Positions 19,340 through 27,836 of a stretch of DNA of 64,000 nucleotides are shown here, piece after piece; the first letter of the stretch is position 1; the number at the start of each line of letters is the position of its first letter. The position numbers and the translations under genes were made by a program. The notes beneath the pieces are model-generated. The model searched no databases and was not told the DNA's origin. It saw only the letters and a list, made by a program, of their open reading frames with translations. This DNA comes from Azohydromonas australica DSM 1124 (GTDB lineage: Bacteria; Pseudomonadota; Gammaproteobacteria; Burkholderiales; Burkholderiaceae_C), in NCBI RefSeq assembly GCF_000430725.1, contig NZ_AUMO01000032.1, positions 62,001 through 126,000 on the forward strand. The letters run 5' to 3'.

Positions 19340-20215
19340 TCAGGCTTCGGCGGATGCCGCGTCAGCCGGCGCCGCCAGCTTCTGCGCCATCTCCTTGCGG
19401 AAGCGGTTGAGCGTCTGGACGTTCGGGAACTCGCGGCCCATGAGCAGGCTCATGTTGTGCAGGATGCGCTCCACGACCTTGCCTTCCCAGGCGGCGTCGA
19501 ACTGGATCTGCTTGTCCAGCCACTGCTCCAGCCAGTCGGGGTCGGGCAGCCGGCTCTGCACCGTGTCGCGCGGGAACAGCTTCTCGTTGACGTGCAGGTT
19601 CGTCGGGTGCAGCGGCTGCGAGGTGCGGCGGGCGCTGGCCATGAGCACGCCCACCTTGGCGAAGGCCAGGCGCGCCGCGTCGCCGTGCTGCACCAGCGCG
19701 CGCTTCATGTAGCGCAGGTAGGCGCCGCCGTGGCGCGCCTCGTCGCGGGCCAGCGTCTCGTAGATCGCCTTGATCACCGGCTCGGTGTGCCACTCGGCCG
19801 CGCGGCGGTACCAGTGGTTCAGGCGGATCTCGCCGCAGAAGTGGAGCATCAGCGTCTCCAGCGGCGGCGCCGGGTCGAACTCGAAGCGCACCTCGTGCAG
19901 CTCGGCCTCGGTGGGCACCAGGTCGGGGCGGAAGCGACGCAGGTACTCCATCATCACCAGGGAGTGCTTCTGCTCCTCGAAGAACCACACGCTCATGAAG
20001 CCGCAGAAGTCGCTGTCGCCGCGGTTGTCGCGCAGGAACATCTCGGTGGCCGGCAGCGCCGCCCACTCCGTGATGGCGTTCATCTTGATCGTGCGCGCCT
20101 GCTCCTCGCTCAGCTGAGCAGCATCGAAGCGGTCCCACGGAATGTCCGTGTCCATGTTCCAACGGACGGCTTCGAGTTGCTTGAAGAGTTCGGGATAGAG
20201 CATGGCGGACGACAT
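19340..20215 (-). CDS. ferritin-like diiron protein
   Basis: A 291-residue, mostly helical cytoplasmic protein with four carboxylate/His motifs of a diiron site: EWAALPATEMF (about 50-60), FFEEQKHSL (about 78-86), EIRLNHWYR (about 128-136) and DEARHGG (about 158-164). The ExxH pairs match the ferritin-like or acyl-ACP-desaturase-like superfamily. It has no leader peptide and no rubrerythrin zinc-ribbon Cys. The reaction is unknown; a desaturase, an oxidase or an iron-handling protein are all possible. An internal ATG (20203) could also serve as start. It stands alone, with its own terminator at 19285-19314. Confidence 0.85.
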   Translation of the reverse strand: MSSAMLYPELFKQLEAVRWNMDTDIPWDRFDAAQLSEEQARTIKMNAITEWAALPATEMFLRDNRGDSDFCGFMSVWFFEEQKHSLVMMEYLRRFRPDLVPTEAELHEVRFEFDPAPPLETLMLHFCGEIRLNHWYRRAAEWHTEPVIKAIYETLARDEARHGGAYLRYMKRALVQHGDAARLAFAKVGVLMASARRTSQPLHPTNLHVNEKLFPRDTVQSRLPDPDWLEQWLDKQIQFDAAWEGKVVERILHNMSLLMGREFPNVQTLNRFRKEMAQKLAAPADAASAEA

Positions 20216-20464
20216 TTTTTGAAGTGGGCGGTTCTTGGGCAGAACTGCGAATTCTAGAGGGGCTACCTGATAACCCTATGACAACGCCTACACCGGCAGC
20301 ACAGTTTCGCGTCTGATGCCAATCAACTCCCTACCTTGCCAAATTCTCGTTGCAGCGGGAATGCAAAGGTAACGGTGCATCACAGTGGTGGAACCCGACA
20401 TGTGGTGTGTTGTCTCATGTCCGTGCCGATGCTGTTGAAGGCGCTCAGCTCGGTACCTGGTTTT

Positions 20465-20606
20465 TCTGCCCTGCCGCCCGCCGGCACCGCCGGCTGTAAT
20501 CCCGTAAGCGCTTCTCCTCCTCCCTCCCTCCCTCGTTCGCTACGGGGCGCGGCACGGCAGTCTTTATGAGCCACGGGGCACCGTTCGAGACGGTGTCCCG
20601 TTTTTC
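20465..20606 (+). ncRNA. candidate small RNA with CU-rich (anti-Shine-Dalgarno) loop
   Basis: The 425 bases between the ferritin-like gene and corA hold no convincing gene, yet the plus strand ends in a strong intrinsic terminator with no plus-strand gene upstream. Three hairpins lie in a row. The first is GCCGGC-ACC-GCCGGC (20480-20494). The second is CCCGTA(A)GCG (20501-20510) paired with CGCTACGGG (20538-20546), holding a 27-base loop that is almost pure C and T. The third is the terminator stem (20575-20599). The loop contains repeated CTCC units complementary to Shine-Dalgarno sequences. The 5' end is unknown and no good promoter was found. No match to a named RNA family was recognised, so this is inference from structure only. 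Confidence 0.4.
20572..20606 (+). terminator. orphan intrinsic terminator
   Basis: A 10-bp stem GGGGCACCGT/ACGGTGTCCC (one G-T pair), with loop TCGAG, is followed by GTTTTTCTTT. It points in the plus direction, converging on corA. No coding sequence lies upstream of it for more than 1.2 kb on that strand, which suggests a small RNA. Confidence 0.82.
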
Positions 20607-20641
20607 TTTGCAGCGAGGAGAAAGGTGGGCGTGCCGACGGT

Positions 20642-21628
20642 TTAGAGCCAGCCCTTGCGCTTGAAATACCAGAACGGCGTGATGACGCTGAAAAGCATCA
20701 GCGCCAGCGCGAAGGGGTATCCCATTTCCCACTCCAGCTCGGGCATGAACTTGAAGTTCATGCCGTAAAGGCTTGCGATGAGCGTGGGCGGCAGCAGCGC
20801 CACCGAGGCCACCGAGAAGATCTTGATGATCTTGTTCTGGTTGATGTTGATGAATCCGACGGTGGCGTCCATCAAGAAGTTGATCTTGTCGAACAGGAAC
20901 GCCGTGTGGCTGTCCAGCGAGTCGATGTCGCGCAGGATCTGGCGCGCCTCCTCGAACTGCTCGGCATTGAGCATGCGGCTGCGCATGAGGAAGCTCAGCG
21001 CGCGGCGCGTGTCCATGACGTTGCGGCGGATGCGGCCGTTGAGGTCCTCCTCGCGCGCGATGGCCGTGAGCGCCTCGCCGGCGGCGACGTCGTTGACCTC
21101 CTGCCGCAGCACGCGCTGGCTGACCTTTTCCAGGTTGTCGTAGATGCTCTCCAGCGCATCGGCGCTGTACTCGGCGTCGGCGTCGTAGAGCTTGAGCAGC
21201 ACGTCCTTGGCGTCCTCGATCAGGGCCGGGATGCGCCGTGCGCGCAGGCGCAGCAGCCGGAACACCGGCAGGTCCTCATCGTGGACCGAGAACAGCACGT
21301 TCTCGCGCAGGATGAAGGCCACGCGCACGCTGCGCGAGCCCTGCTCGTCATGGCCTCTGTCGGCGTCGATGAGGAAGTCCGAGCGCATGTGCAGCTCGCC
21401 GTTGTCCTCCTCATAGAAGCGCGCCGATTCCTCCAGGTCCTCGTCCACGATGTCGGCGGGGAGCACCAGGCCGAAGCGGGCGTGGATCCAGGCTTTTTCC
21501 TCTTCCGTGGGGTCTTCCAGATCGACCCACACCGGCTTGAGGCCGTTCAGCGGTGCGGGGTCGTGCAGCTCTTCCTGCAGCAGCCGGCCCTTGAGCTTGC
21601 CGGCCTCCAGCGTGAACACATTGAGCAT
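20642..21628 (-). CDS. corA: magnesium/cobalt transporter CorA
   Basis: A 328-residue Mg channel of the CorA family. A large N-terminal cytoplasmic alpha/beta domain with long helices is followed by two C-terminal membrane helices. The signature YGMN is at residues 288-291 at the end of the first helix, followed by the periplasmic loop FKFMPELEWEMGYP. The protein ends with the basic WYFKRKGWL, as expected for a cytoplasmic C terminus. The length is typical. It is a single-gene unit. The candidate small RNA at 20465-20606 runs toward its 3' end from the opposite strand. No Mg-sensing leader was recognised in the 190 bases upstream. Confidence 0.95.
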   Translation of the reverse strand: MLNVFTLEAGKLKGRLLQEELHDPAPLNGLKPVWVDLEDPTEEEKAWIHARFGLVLPADIVDEDLEESARFYEEDNGELHMRSDFLIDADRGHDEQGSRSVRVAFILRENVLFSVHDEDLPVFRLLRLRARRIPALIEDAKDVLLKLYDADAEYSADALESIYDNLEKVSQRVLRQEVNDVAAGEALTAIAREEDLNGRIRRNVMDTRRALSFLMRSRMLNAEQFEEARQILRDIDSLDSHTAFLFDKINFLMDATVGFININQNKIIKIFSVASVALLPPTLIASLYGMNFKFMPELEWEMGYPFALALMLFSVITPFWYFKRKGWL

Positions 21629-21814
21629 CTGCCCATCTCCAACGACGCATGTGTTGCGGGGCGCCGCGCGCGCCAGAAGGCGGTGCGCCGGGCCCGTCGA
21701 GGTTGTGAAAACCGCCTCACCCCTCGTGGGTCCGCCAGGCGGTCACGCGTCGGAGTGGACGGTCACCGAGGGTGACTTCGGTCCAATGTCGTCTCCGTGA
21801 AAGGGACCCGCGAA

Positions 21815-22753
21815 TTATCTCACCGGCCCCAGGGGCCCTCCGCCCCAGGCCGCATGCGCGATCGCACGCAATTCACGCGCAAGCACCAGGCCGTCGCCCT
21901 CGCGCACGCCGGGCGAGCGCGACAGGGCCCGCGCCAGCAAGGCGGACAGCGCTTCCGGCAGCTCGGGGCGCAGCGCGTGCAACGGTTGTGGCTCCTCGCG
22001 CGCGATGGACTGCAGCAACTGGCCCAGCGACTCGCCCTCGTGTGGCAGCCGTCCGGTCAGCAGCTGGAACACCATTGCCGCCAGCGCGTAGAGATCGCTG
22101 CGCGCATCGGCGCTGGCGCCGGCCAGCAGTTCCGGCGCCATGTACGCCGGCGTGCCCAGCAGCAGCCCGCTGCGCGTGCGCGCGGCATCATGCAGCCGAG
22201 CCAGGCCGAAATCGGTGAGCTTGAGCTGGTCCGAGGGCAGGTCCAGCATGACGTTGGCGGGCTTGACGTCGCGATGCAGCACGCCCTGGCGATGCGCATG
22301 GGCCAGGGCCTCGGCCACGCGCGCCCCGATCTCCAGCACCAGCGGCTCGGGCAGCAGCCGGGCCGGCTGCGTGTAGCGCGTGAGGTCGCAGCCGGGCACC
22401 AGCTCCATCACCAGATAGCCCAGGCCGCCGATCCGGCCAGCATCGAACACCTGCACGATGTCCGAATGGTGCAGCCGCCGTGCCGCCTCGGCTTCTGCCA
22501 TGAAAGCCTGCTGCAGGGCCTGCGCCGAGGCGGCGTCGCTTTCCTGGAGAACCAGCGTCTTCAGCGCGCGCGCGGCGCCGCTGGCGGGGTCGTGGGCCAG
22601 GTACACGGCACCCAGGGCGCCGCGGCCGATGAGGCGCTCGATGCGCAGCCCTGCGAACAGCAGGCCCGGCATCAGGCCTTCGGTCGGCGCCAGCGCCGGG
22701 GCGGCGGGCTGTTCGCGCCGCCGCCGCCACCATGCCGTCAGCTCCCATGCCAT
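21815..22753 (-). CDS. soluble Ser/Thr protein kinase
   Basis: A 312-residue Hanks-type kinase. It has the glycine loop IGRGALGAVYLA (about 42-53), catalytic Lys65 (ALKTL), HRDVKPANV with Asp162, DFGLAR with Asp181 and APELL of the activation segment. The full set of catalytic residues is present. No membrane helix or PASTA or other sensor domain follows the kinase domain, so it should be cytoplasmic. I chose ATG 22753 (MAWEL) with a GGGACGGG-type ribosome site; a longer frame to 22816 has no support. No phosphatase or FHA gene adjoins it, so its targets are unknown. Confidence 0.88.
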   Translation of the reverse strand: MAWELTAWWRRRREQPAAPALAPTEGLMPGLLFAGLRIERLIGRGALGAVYLAHDPASGAARALKTLVLQESDAASAQALQQAFMAEAEAARRLHHSDIVQVFDAGRIGGLGYLVMELVPGCDLTRYTQPARLLPEPLVLEIGARVAEALAHAHRQGVLHRDVKPANVMLDLPSDQLKLTDFGLARLHDAARTRSGLLLGTPAYMAPELLAGASADARSDLYALAAMVFQLLTGRLPHEGESLGQLLQSIAREEPQPLHALRPELPEALSALLARALSRSPGVREGDGLVLARELRAIAHAAWGGGPLGPVR

Positions 22754-22846
22754 GTGCCGCCCGTCCCTGTCGCTCAGGTCTCTGGGCCACCTTAGCACGC
22801 ACCGGGGTGCCGCCAAGGGTGCAAGGCGGTGCTCCCCGGCGGGCTT

Positions 22847-23290
22847 TCAGTCGCTGAGCGTGAGCACCAGGCTCAGGCCTGAGGTCACCGCGATGGGCAC
22901 CGTCCAGCGGTCCTGCGTCGTGGGAGTTTCGACCAGCTCCGTCGGCAGCGCCTCGTGGACATGGCCCACGCGGGGTCGGCGGGCGTCGATCATGCGCAGG
23001 CTGCGTCCATGGCGCAGTTGCAGCTGCTGCGCCACTTCCGGCAGCGGCCGCCGCGCCACGAGCGTGTCGATGCGCGCGCCCACGAGCTGCGGACGCAATT
23101 CGTCGAACAGCTGTGCCGCCCAGCGCGCGCGCCACTGCTCGCGGCTGCTGTGCGCCACCCACTTGCTGACACGGTGCGTGAGCTTGGGCGCGCAGCCCAC
23201 CAGCACCCAGTGCGTGCCGGGTTGGGCCAGCGGCTGCAGCACGCGCAGCGCATGTGCGGCGTCATCGACGAAAACAGCGATCTTCTCCAT
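22847..23290 (-). CDS. hypothetical protein next to TerC
   Basis: I do not recognise this 147-residue protein. It begins MEKIAVFVDDAAHALRVL, which resembles the first strand and helix of a nucleotide-binding or universal-stress-like alpha/beta fold. The middle is basic, and the C terminus is a short hydrophobic stretch (TVPIAVTSGLSLVLTL) that could be a tail anchor or a strand. It lies 24 bases downstream of the TerC-family gene at 23315-24016 on the same strand, so it is probably co-transcribed with it and under the same manganese riboswitch. A role in metal export or metal stress is inference from position only. Confidence 0.65.
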   Translation of the reverse strand: MEKIAVFVDDAAHALRVLQPLAQPGTHWVLVGCAPKLTHRVSKWVAHSSREQWRARWAAQLFDELRPQLVGARIDTLVARRPLPEVAQQLQLRHGRSLRMIDARRPRVGHVHEALPTELVETPTTQDRWTVPIAVTSGLSLVLTLSD

Positions 23291-23314
23291 GTGACGCCTC
23301 CTGCGATGGCAGCC

Positions 23315-24016
23315 TCAGGCTGCCGGGGATTGCGAATGCAGCGATTCCGAAGCGCGGCGTGCCGTCCACCAGCCCGCGCCCAGCACACCCACCACCAGCA
23401 CCACGTAGGCGGCGATGCGCGCAGCCAGGTACGGGTCGAACACGGCGTCGAGCAGCGGCTCGCCCACGATCATCTTGGCTGCCGTGAATGCCAGCACGCC
23501 CGCGCCGATGTAGGTGATGGCGGGGAAGCGCTCGACCAGCTTGAGCACCACCGAGCTGCCCCAGACCACGATGGGCACGCTGATGAGCAGGCCGATCACG
23601 ACCAGATCGAAGGCGCCGTGCGCGGCACCGGCCACGCCCAGCACGTTGTCCACGCCCATGAGCGCGTCGGCGATGACGATGGTGCGCATCGCGCCCCAGA
23701 AGGTGTTGGCCTGCGGGCCGCCGTGGCCGTCCTCCCCGTGCTGCGGCGCCAGCAGCTTGTAGGCGATCCACACCAGGCCCAGGCCGCCCACGAGCATCAG
23801 GCCCGGAATCTTGAGCAGCCACACCACGCCCACCGTCATGAGCGAGCGCATGACGATGGCACCGACGGTGCCCCAGAGGATGGCTTTCTTCTGCAGGTGC
23901 GTAGGCAGGCTGCGGGCGGCCAGCGCGATGACGATGGCGTTGTCGCCGGCCAGCACGAGGTCGATAAGAACGATGGCGGCCAGGGCTGAAAACCAGGCGG
24001 GGGACAGAAACTCCAT
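23315..24016 (-). CDS. TerC/YjbE-family metal-ion exporter, riboswitch-controlled
   Basis: A 233-residue inner-membrane protein with seven or so helices. The conserved LAGDNAIVIALAARSLP in helix 1-2 and ALMGVDNVLGVAGAAHG in the middle carry acidic residues in helices typical of TerC manganese exporters. A His/Asp-rich cytoplasmic loop (GEDGHGG) lies between the two halves. The family exports Mn or loads metalloenzymes during secretion. The leader carries a yybP-ykoY manganese riboswitch (24136-24265) and a fair sigma-70 promoter, so expression should rise with cytoplasmic Mn. The small gene at 22847-23290 follows in the same unit. A paralogue lies upstream at 24488-25204. Confidence 0.9.
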   Translation of the reverse strand: MEFLSPAWFSALAAIVLIDLVLAGDNAIVIALAARSLPTHLQKKAILWGTVGAIVMRSLMTVGVVWLLKIPGLMLVGGLGLVWIAYKLLAPQHGEDGHGGPQANTFWGAMRTIVIADALMGVDNVLGVAGAAHGAFDLVVIGLLISVPIVVWGSSVVLKLVERFPAITYIGAGVLAFTAAKMIVGEPLLDAVFDPYLAARIAAYVVLVVGVLGAGWWTARRASESLHSQSPAA

Positions 24017-24135
24017 GGGCTCTCCGAAAGGGACGGTTGCAACAAGACCTGTGCAGACCGTGCGACGGATGAACGCGCGTCGACGCCGATGGAGGAAAAG
24101 GCGCCTTCGAGCATCCCGCCACGGGCGGTCTGCGT

Positions 24136-24265
24136 CGAAGGTCTTGCTCGGCTGGAGTTTTGGTTATGGCCCGGCAGGCCGGAAGCCGATGGCTTCGTAT
24201 TGACGACCTGCCGATCCGGCGCGCCGCTTCACGAGCCGGCCGCGCTGGAGAGCTACTCCCCTTCG
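24136..24265 (-). ncRNA. yybP-ykoY manganese riboswitch
   Basis: In the 470 bases between the two TerC genes, the minus strand carries the family hallmark GGGGAGTAGC (24252-24261) directly after the 5' half of stem P1 (CGAAGG, 24260-24265). The 3' end is the GAGCAAGACC element closing with CCTTCG (24136-24141), which pairs with P1. The middle holds long GC-rich arms ending in a CGGCCTGCCGGGC segment. The yybP-ykoY family senses Mn and commonly sits ahead of TerC-type exporters. It ends about 120 bases before the start of the exporter gene. No clear terminator is seen after it, so control may be at translation. Confidence 0.85.
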
Positions 24266-24275
24266 GGAAGCCTGG

Positions 24276-24304
24276 ATTTCATCAGATGCAAGCGACGGCA
24301 TCAA
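24276..24304 (-). promoter_or_regulatory. sigma-70-like promoter of the riboswitch/TerC unit
   Basis: On the minus strand TTGATG (24299-24304) and TGAAAT (24276-24281) are separated by 17 bases. A start of transcription near 24269 would fall just before riboswitch stem P1, which supports the assignment. Confidence 0.55.
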
Positions 24305-24379
24305 GCTTTTATCGCTGCAGCCTTCGGCTTTCAGGGCCCATTGCTTGGGATCAAGGCGTGTGAAACCGCTTTCTGGAAG

Positions 24380-24415
24380 GCAAAACGCCCGATGCGCATC
24401 AGCGCGTCGGGCGTT
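24380..24415 (-). terminator. intrinsic terminator of second TerC gene
   Basis: Perfect 9-bp arms AACGCCCGA (24384-24392) and TCGGGCGTT (24407-24415) lie about 70 bases beyond the stop of the gene at 24488-25204. On the minus strand the stem runs into TTTT. It separates the two TerC units. Confidence 0.75.
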
Positions 24416-24487
24416 GGAAGCGGCGGGCAGGGGCCGCCGGCAGATCGGTGGACCGCGACGCGCCTGGCGCGCCACGGCGGCGTGGGC

Positions 24488-25204
24488 TCAGATCCGCTGA
24501 GCGGAGGCTTCCTCTTGCGCCTTGGCGGCGCGCGAGCGGCGCTGCAGCGCCAGACCGATGCCCACCACCGCCAGCGCGCCAATGGCACCGGCCACGTTGA
24601 CCGTGCTGTGCGGCAGCTCGCCGCCCACCCAGCCCGTGACGGCCGGATCGGTCAGCAGCATCTCGCCGGCCAGGAAGCCCAGCAGGGCCGCGCCCAGCGT
24701 GATGATGATCGGGAAGCGTTCCATGACCTTCAGCAGCATGGTGCTGCCGAAGATGATCAGCGGGATGCTGACGGCCAGGCCCACCACCAGCAGCACCGTG
24801 TCGCCCTTGGCGGCGGCGGCCACCGCCAGCACGTTGTCCAGGCTCATCACCAGGTCGGCCACCAGGATGGTGCGGATCGCTGCAGCCATGCCGCTGCTGG
24901 CGTGCTTGTTTTCCCCGCCCTCTTCGTCCTCATCGAGCATCAGCGTCACGCCGATGTAGACCAGCAGCAGCCCGCCGACGATCTTGAGGTAGGGCAGCGT
25001 GAGCATCTTGACCGCGATGAGCGTCAGCACGATCCGCATCACGATGGCGGCGGCACTGCCCCAGAAGATGGCCTTCTTCTGCTGGTGCGGCGGCAGCGAG
25101 CGCGCAGCCAGGGCGATCACGACGGCGTTGTCGCCCGACAGCAGGATGTTGGCGACGATGATCGATCCGAGGGCTGCCCAAAAGGCGGCAGACATGATTT
25201 CCAT
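24488..25204 (-). CDS. TerC/YjbE-family metal-ion exporter, second copy
   Basis: A 238-residue paralogue of the TerC protein at 23315-24016, with the same LSGDNAVVIALAARSLPPHQQKKA and VMSLDNVLAVAAAAKG motifs. An acidic loop (DEDEEGGE) replaces the His-containing loop between the two halves, and the C terminus is basic and Ala-rich. It starts at ATG 25204, where the family sequence begins; the frame extends to 25354 without similarity. It has its own terminator and no riboswitch. Its 150-base leader instead holds three hairpins, including a perfect 20-bp palindrome. The different loop and leader suggest a different metal or condition. That is inference. Confidence 0.9.
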   Translation of the reverse strand: MEIMSAAFWAALGSIIVANILLSGDNAVVIALAARSLPPHQQKKAIFWGSAAAIVMRIVLTLIAVKMLTLPYLKIVGGLLLVYIGVTLMLDEDEEGGENKHASSGMAAAIRTILVADLVMSLDNVLAVAAAAKGDTVLLVVGLAVSIPLIIFGSTMLLKVMERFPIIITLGAALLGFLAGEMLLTDPAVTGWVGGELPHSTVNVAGAIGALAVVGIGLALQRRSRAAKAQEEASAQRI

Positions 25205-25226
25205 GGGGCGACGGCGGAGGTGAGGG

Positions 25227-25254
25227 GGAAAAAGGAAAGAGGGCCGAAGCCCTC
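25227..25254 (-). terminator. intrinsic terminator between sucD and second TerC gene
   Basis: A stem GAGGGC/GCCCTC with a TTCG loop is followed on the minus strand by TTTCCTTTTT. It probably ends sucCD messages. It could also act as an attenuator if the TerC promoter lies upstream of it. Confidence 0.75.
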
Positions 25255-25294
25255 CCGAGCGCTGCCGGAGTGTAGGCAGCGGATCCGCCCTCAG

Positions 25295-25314
25295 CGTTCG
25301 TAATATTACGAACG
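25295..25314. promoter_or_regulatory. perfect 20-bp palindrome, probable operator
   Basis: The sequence CGTTCGTAATATTACGAACG is a perfect palindrome with an AT core in very GC-rich surroundings. It lies 48 bases past the sucD stop and 90 bases before the second TerC gene. It looks like a site for a dimeric repressor; which one is unknown. A second 7-bp hairpin (25260-25281) lies between it and the terminator at 25227-25254. Confidence 0.5.
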
Positions 25315-25361
25315 GGCGCTGCGCGGCCGCCCGCGGCGGCCGCAGTGCACGCAAGCGCTGC

Positions 25362-26255
25362 TTACAGCAGGGCCTTGAGCAGCTTGCCCATCTCCGACGG
25401 GTTGCGCGTGACCTTGAAGCCGCACTCTTCCATGATGGCGAGCTTGGCGTCAGCGGTGTCGGCGCCGCCGGAGATCAGCGCACCGGCGTGGCCCATGCGC
25501 TTGCCCGCAGGGGCGGTGACGCCGGCGATGAAGCCGACGATGGGCTTCTTCATGTTGGCCTTGCACCATTGGGCGGCTTCGGCCTCGTCCGGACCGCCGA
25601 TCTCGCCGATCATGATCACGGCGTCCGTGTCCGGATCGTCGTTGAAGGCGCGCATCACGTCGATGTGCTTCAGGCCGTTGATCGGGTCGCCACCGATGCC
25701 CACGGCCGAGCTCTGGCCCAGGCCGATCTCGGTCAGCTGCGCCACGGCTTCATAGGTCAGCGTGCCCGAGCGGGACACGACGCCGATGCGGCCCTTGCGG
25801 TGGATGTGGCCGGGCATGATGCCGATCTTGATCTCTTCGGGCGTGATCAGGCCGGGGCAGTTGGGGCCCAGCAGCAGCGTTTCCTTGCCGCCGGCAGCGA
25901 CCTTGGCCTTCATCTTGTTGCGCACTTCCAGCATGTCCCGCACCGGGATGCCTTCGGTGATGCAGATGGCCAGGTCCAGGTCGGCCTCGACGGCTTCCCA
26001 GATGGCGGCGGCGGCGCCCGCGGGCGGCACGTAGATCACGCTGACGGTGGCGCCCGTCTCGGCCTTGGCTTCCTTGACGCTGGCGTAGATGGGAATGTCA
26101 GCGAACTTCTCGCCGGCCTTCTTGGGGTTCACGCCGGCAACGAAGCACTCCTTGCCGTTGGCGTAGGCCTGGCAGCCCAGGGTGTGGAACTGACCGGTCT
26201 TGCCCGTGATGCCTTGGGTGATGACGCGGGTGTCCTTGTTGATGAGGATGCTCAT
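25362..26255 (-). CDS. sucD: succinyl-CoA synthetase, alpha subunit
   Basis: Alpha subunit of the TCA-cycle enzyme that makes succinate and ATP or GTP from succinyl-CoA. The 297-residue protein starts with the CoA-binding Rossmann region (VITQGITGKTGQFHT). It contains GGKETLLLGPNCPG and the phospho-histidine loop GHAGALISGG at about residues 250-260. The length is typical. It follows sucC by 38 bases on the same strand, forming the sucCD operon. A terminator lies downstream at 25227-25254. Confidence 0.97.
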   Translation of the reverse strand: MSILINKDTRVITQGITGKTGQFHTLGCQAYANGKECFVAGVNPKKAGEKFADIPIYASVKEAKAETGATVSVIYVPPAGAAAAIWEAVEADLDLAICITEGIPVRDMLEVRNKMKAKVAAGGKETLLLGPNCPGLITPEEIKIGIMPGHIHRKGRIGVVSRSGTLTYEAVAQLTEIGLGQSSAVGIGGDPINGLKHIDVMRAFNDDPDTDAVIMIGEIGGPDEAEAAQWCKANMKKPIVGFIAGVTAPAGKRMGHAGALISGGADTADAKLAIMEECGFKVTRNPSEMGKLLKALL

Positions 26256-26293
26256 GGGGTGTTCTTCCGAGATTCAGTGCAGGACAGAGCGGA

Positions 26294-27454
<1,161 letters not shown>

Positions 27455-27822
27455 GGGGTGTGACTCTGGGGTGGATGTGTCGGCTCAGACTGTGGTCGCC
27501 GGCCGGCCGGGATTGTCGGCACCGTGGGTGCCTGTCCCGCGTGGAGAACACGTAGCGAACGCCTGCCGCGCCAGGTTGCGCCCCCGGGCCGTCACACCGC
27601 CGCCATGGAGCACGGCCACACTGCCGCAGCGGGGGCGGCAGGCGGGCTCGTTTCGCAGGAAAGCGGCAGGCATTGGGGCCATGGGACTGCGGCGCTGAAA
27701 CCCACAACTGCGGGATTCCTGGGGCCTGGGGCGTGGCAAACGGCGCGCAATGTAGCACGCGCTTCCTGCGGCCAAACTTACGCGGGGGGTGTGCCCGCTT
27801 GTGGTGTCAATCCGTAGCCCTC

Positions 27823-27836
27823 CTGATCTGGATCAA
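27823..27836 (-). promoter_or_regulatory. FNR/ANR-like site upstream of sucC
   Basis: On the minus strand TTGATCCAGATCAG differs from the FNR consensus TTGATNNNNATCAA at one conserved position. It overlaps the recX stop codon and lies about 370 bases before sucC. No well-spaced promoter was found for it, so it may be chance. Confidence 0.25.

Noticed and set aside
20511-20537. The CU-rich tract as a plain simple-sequence repeat
   Set aside because: It could be just that, but it sits exactly in the loop of a 9-bp stem and before a terminator, so I kept it as a candidate sRNA with low confidence.
20336-20569. A 77-codon frame between the ferritin-like gene and corA
   Set aside because: No ribosome site, it crosses the hairpins of the candidate sRNA, and the Ser/Pro-rich product resembles nothing.
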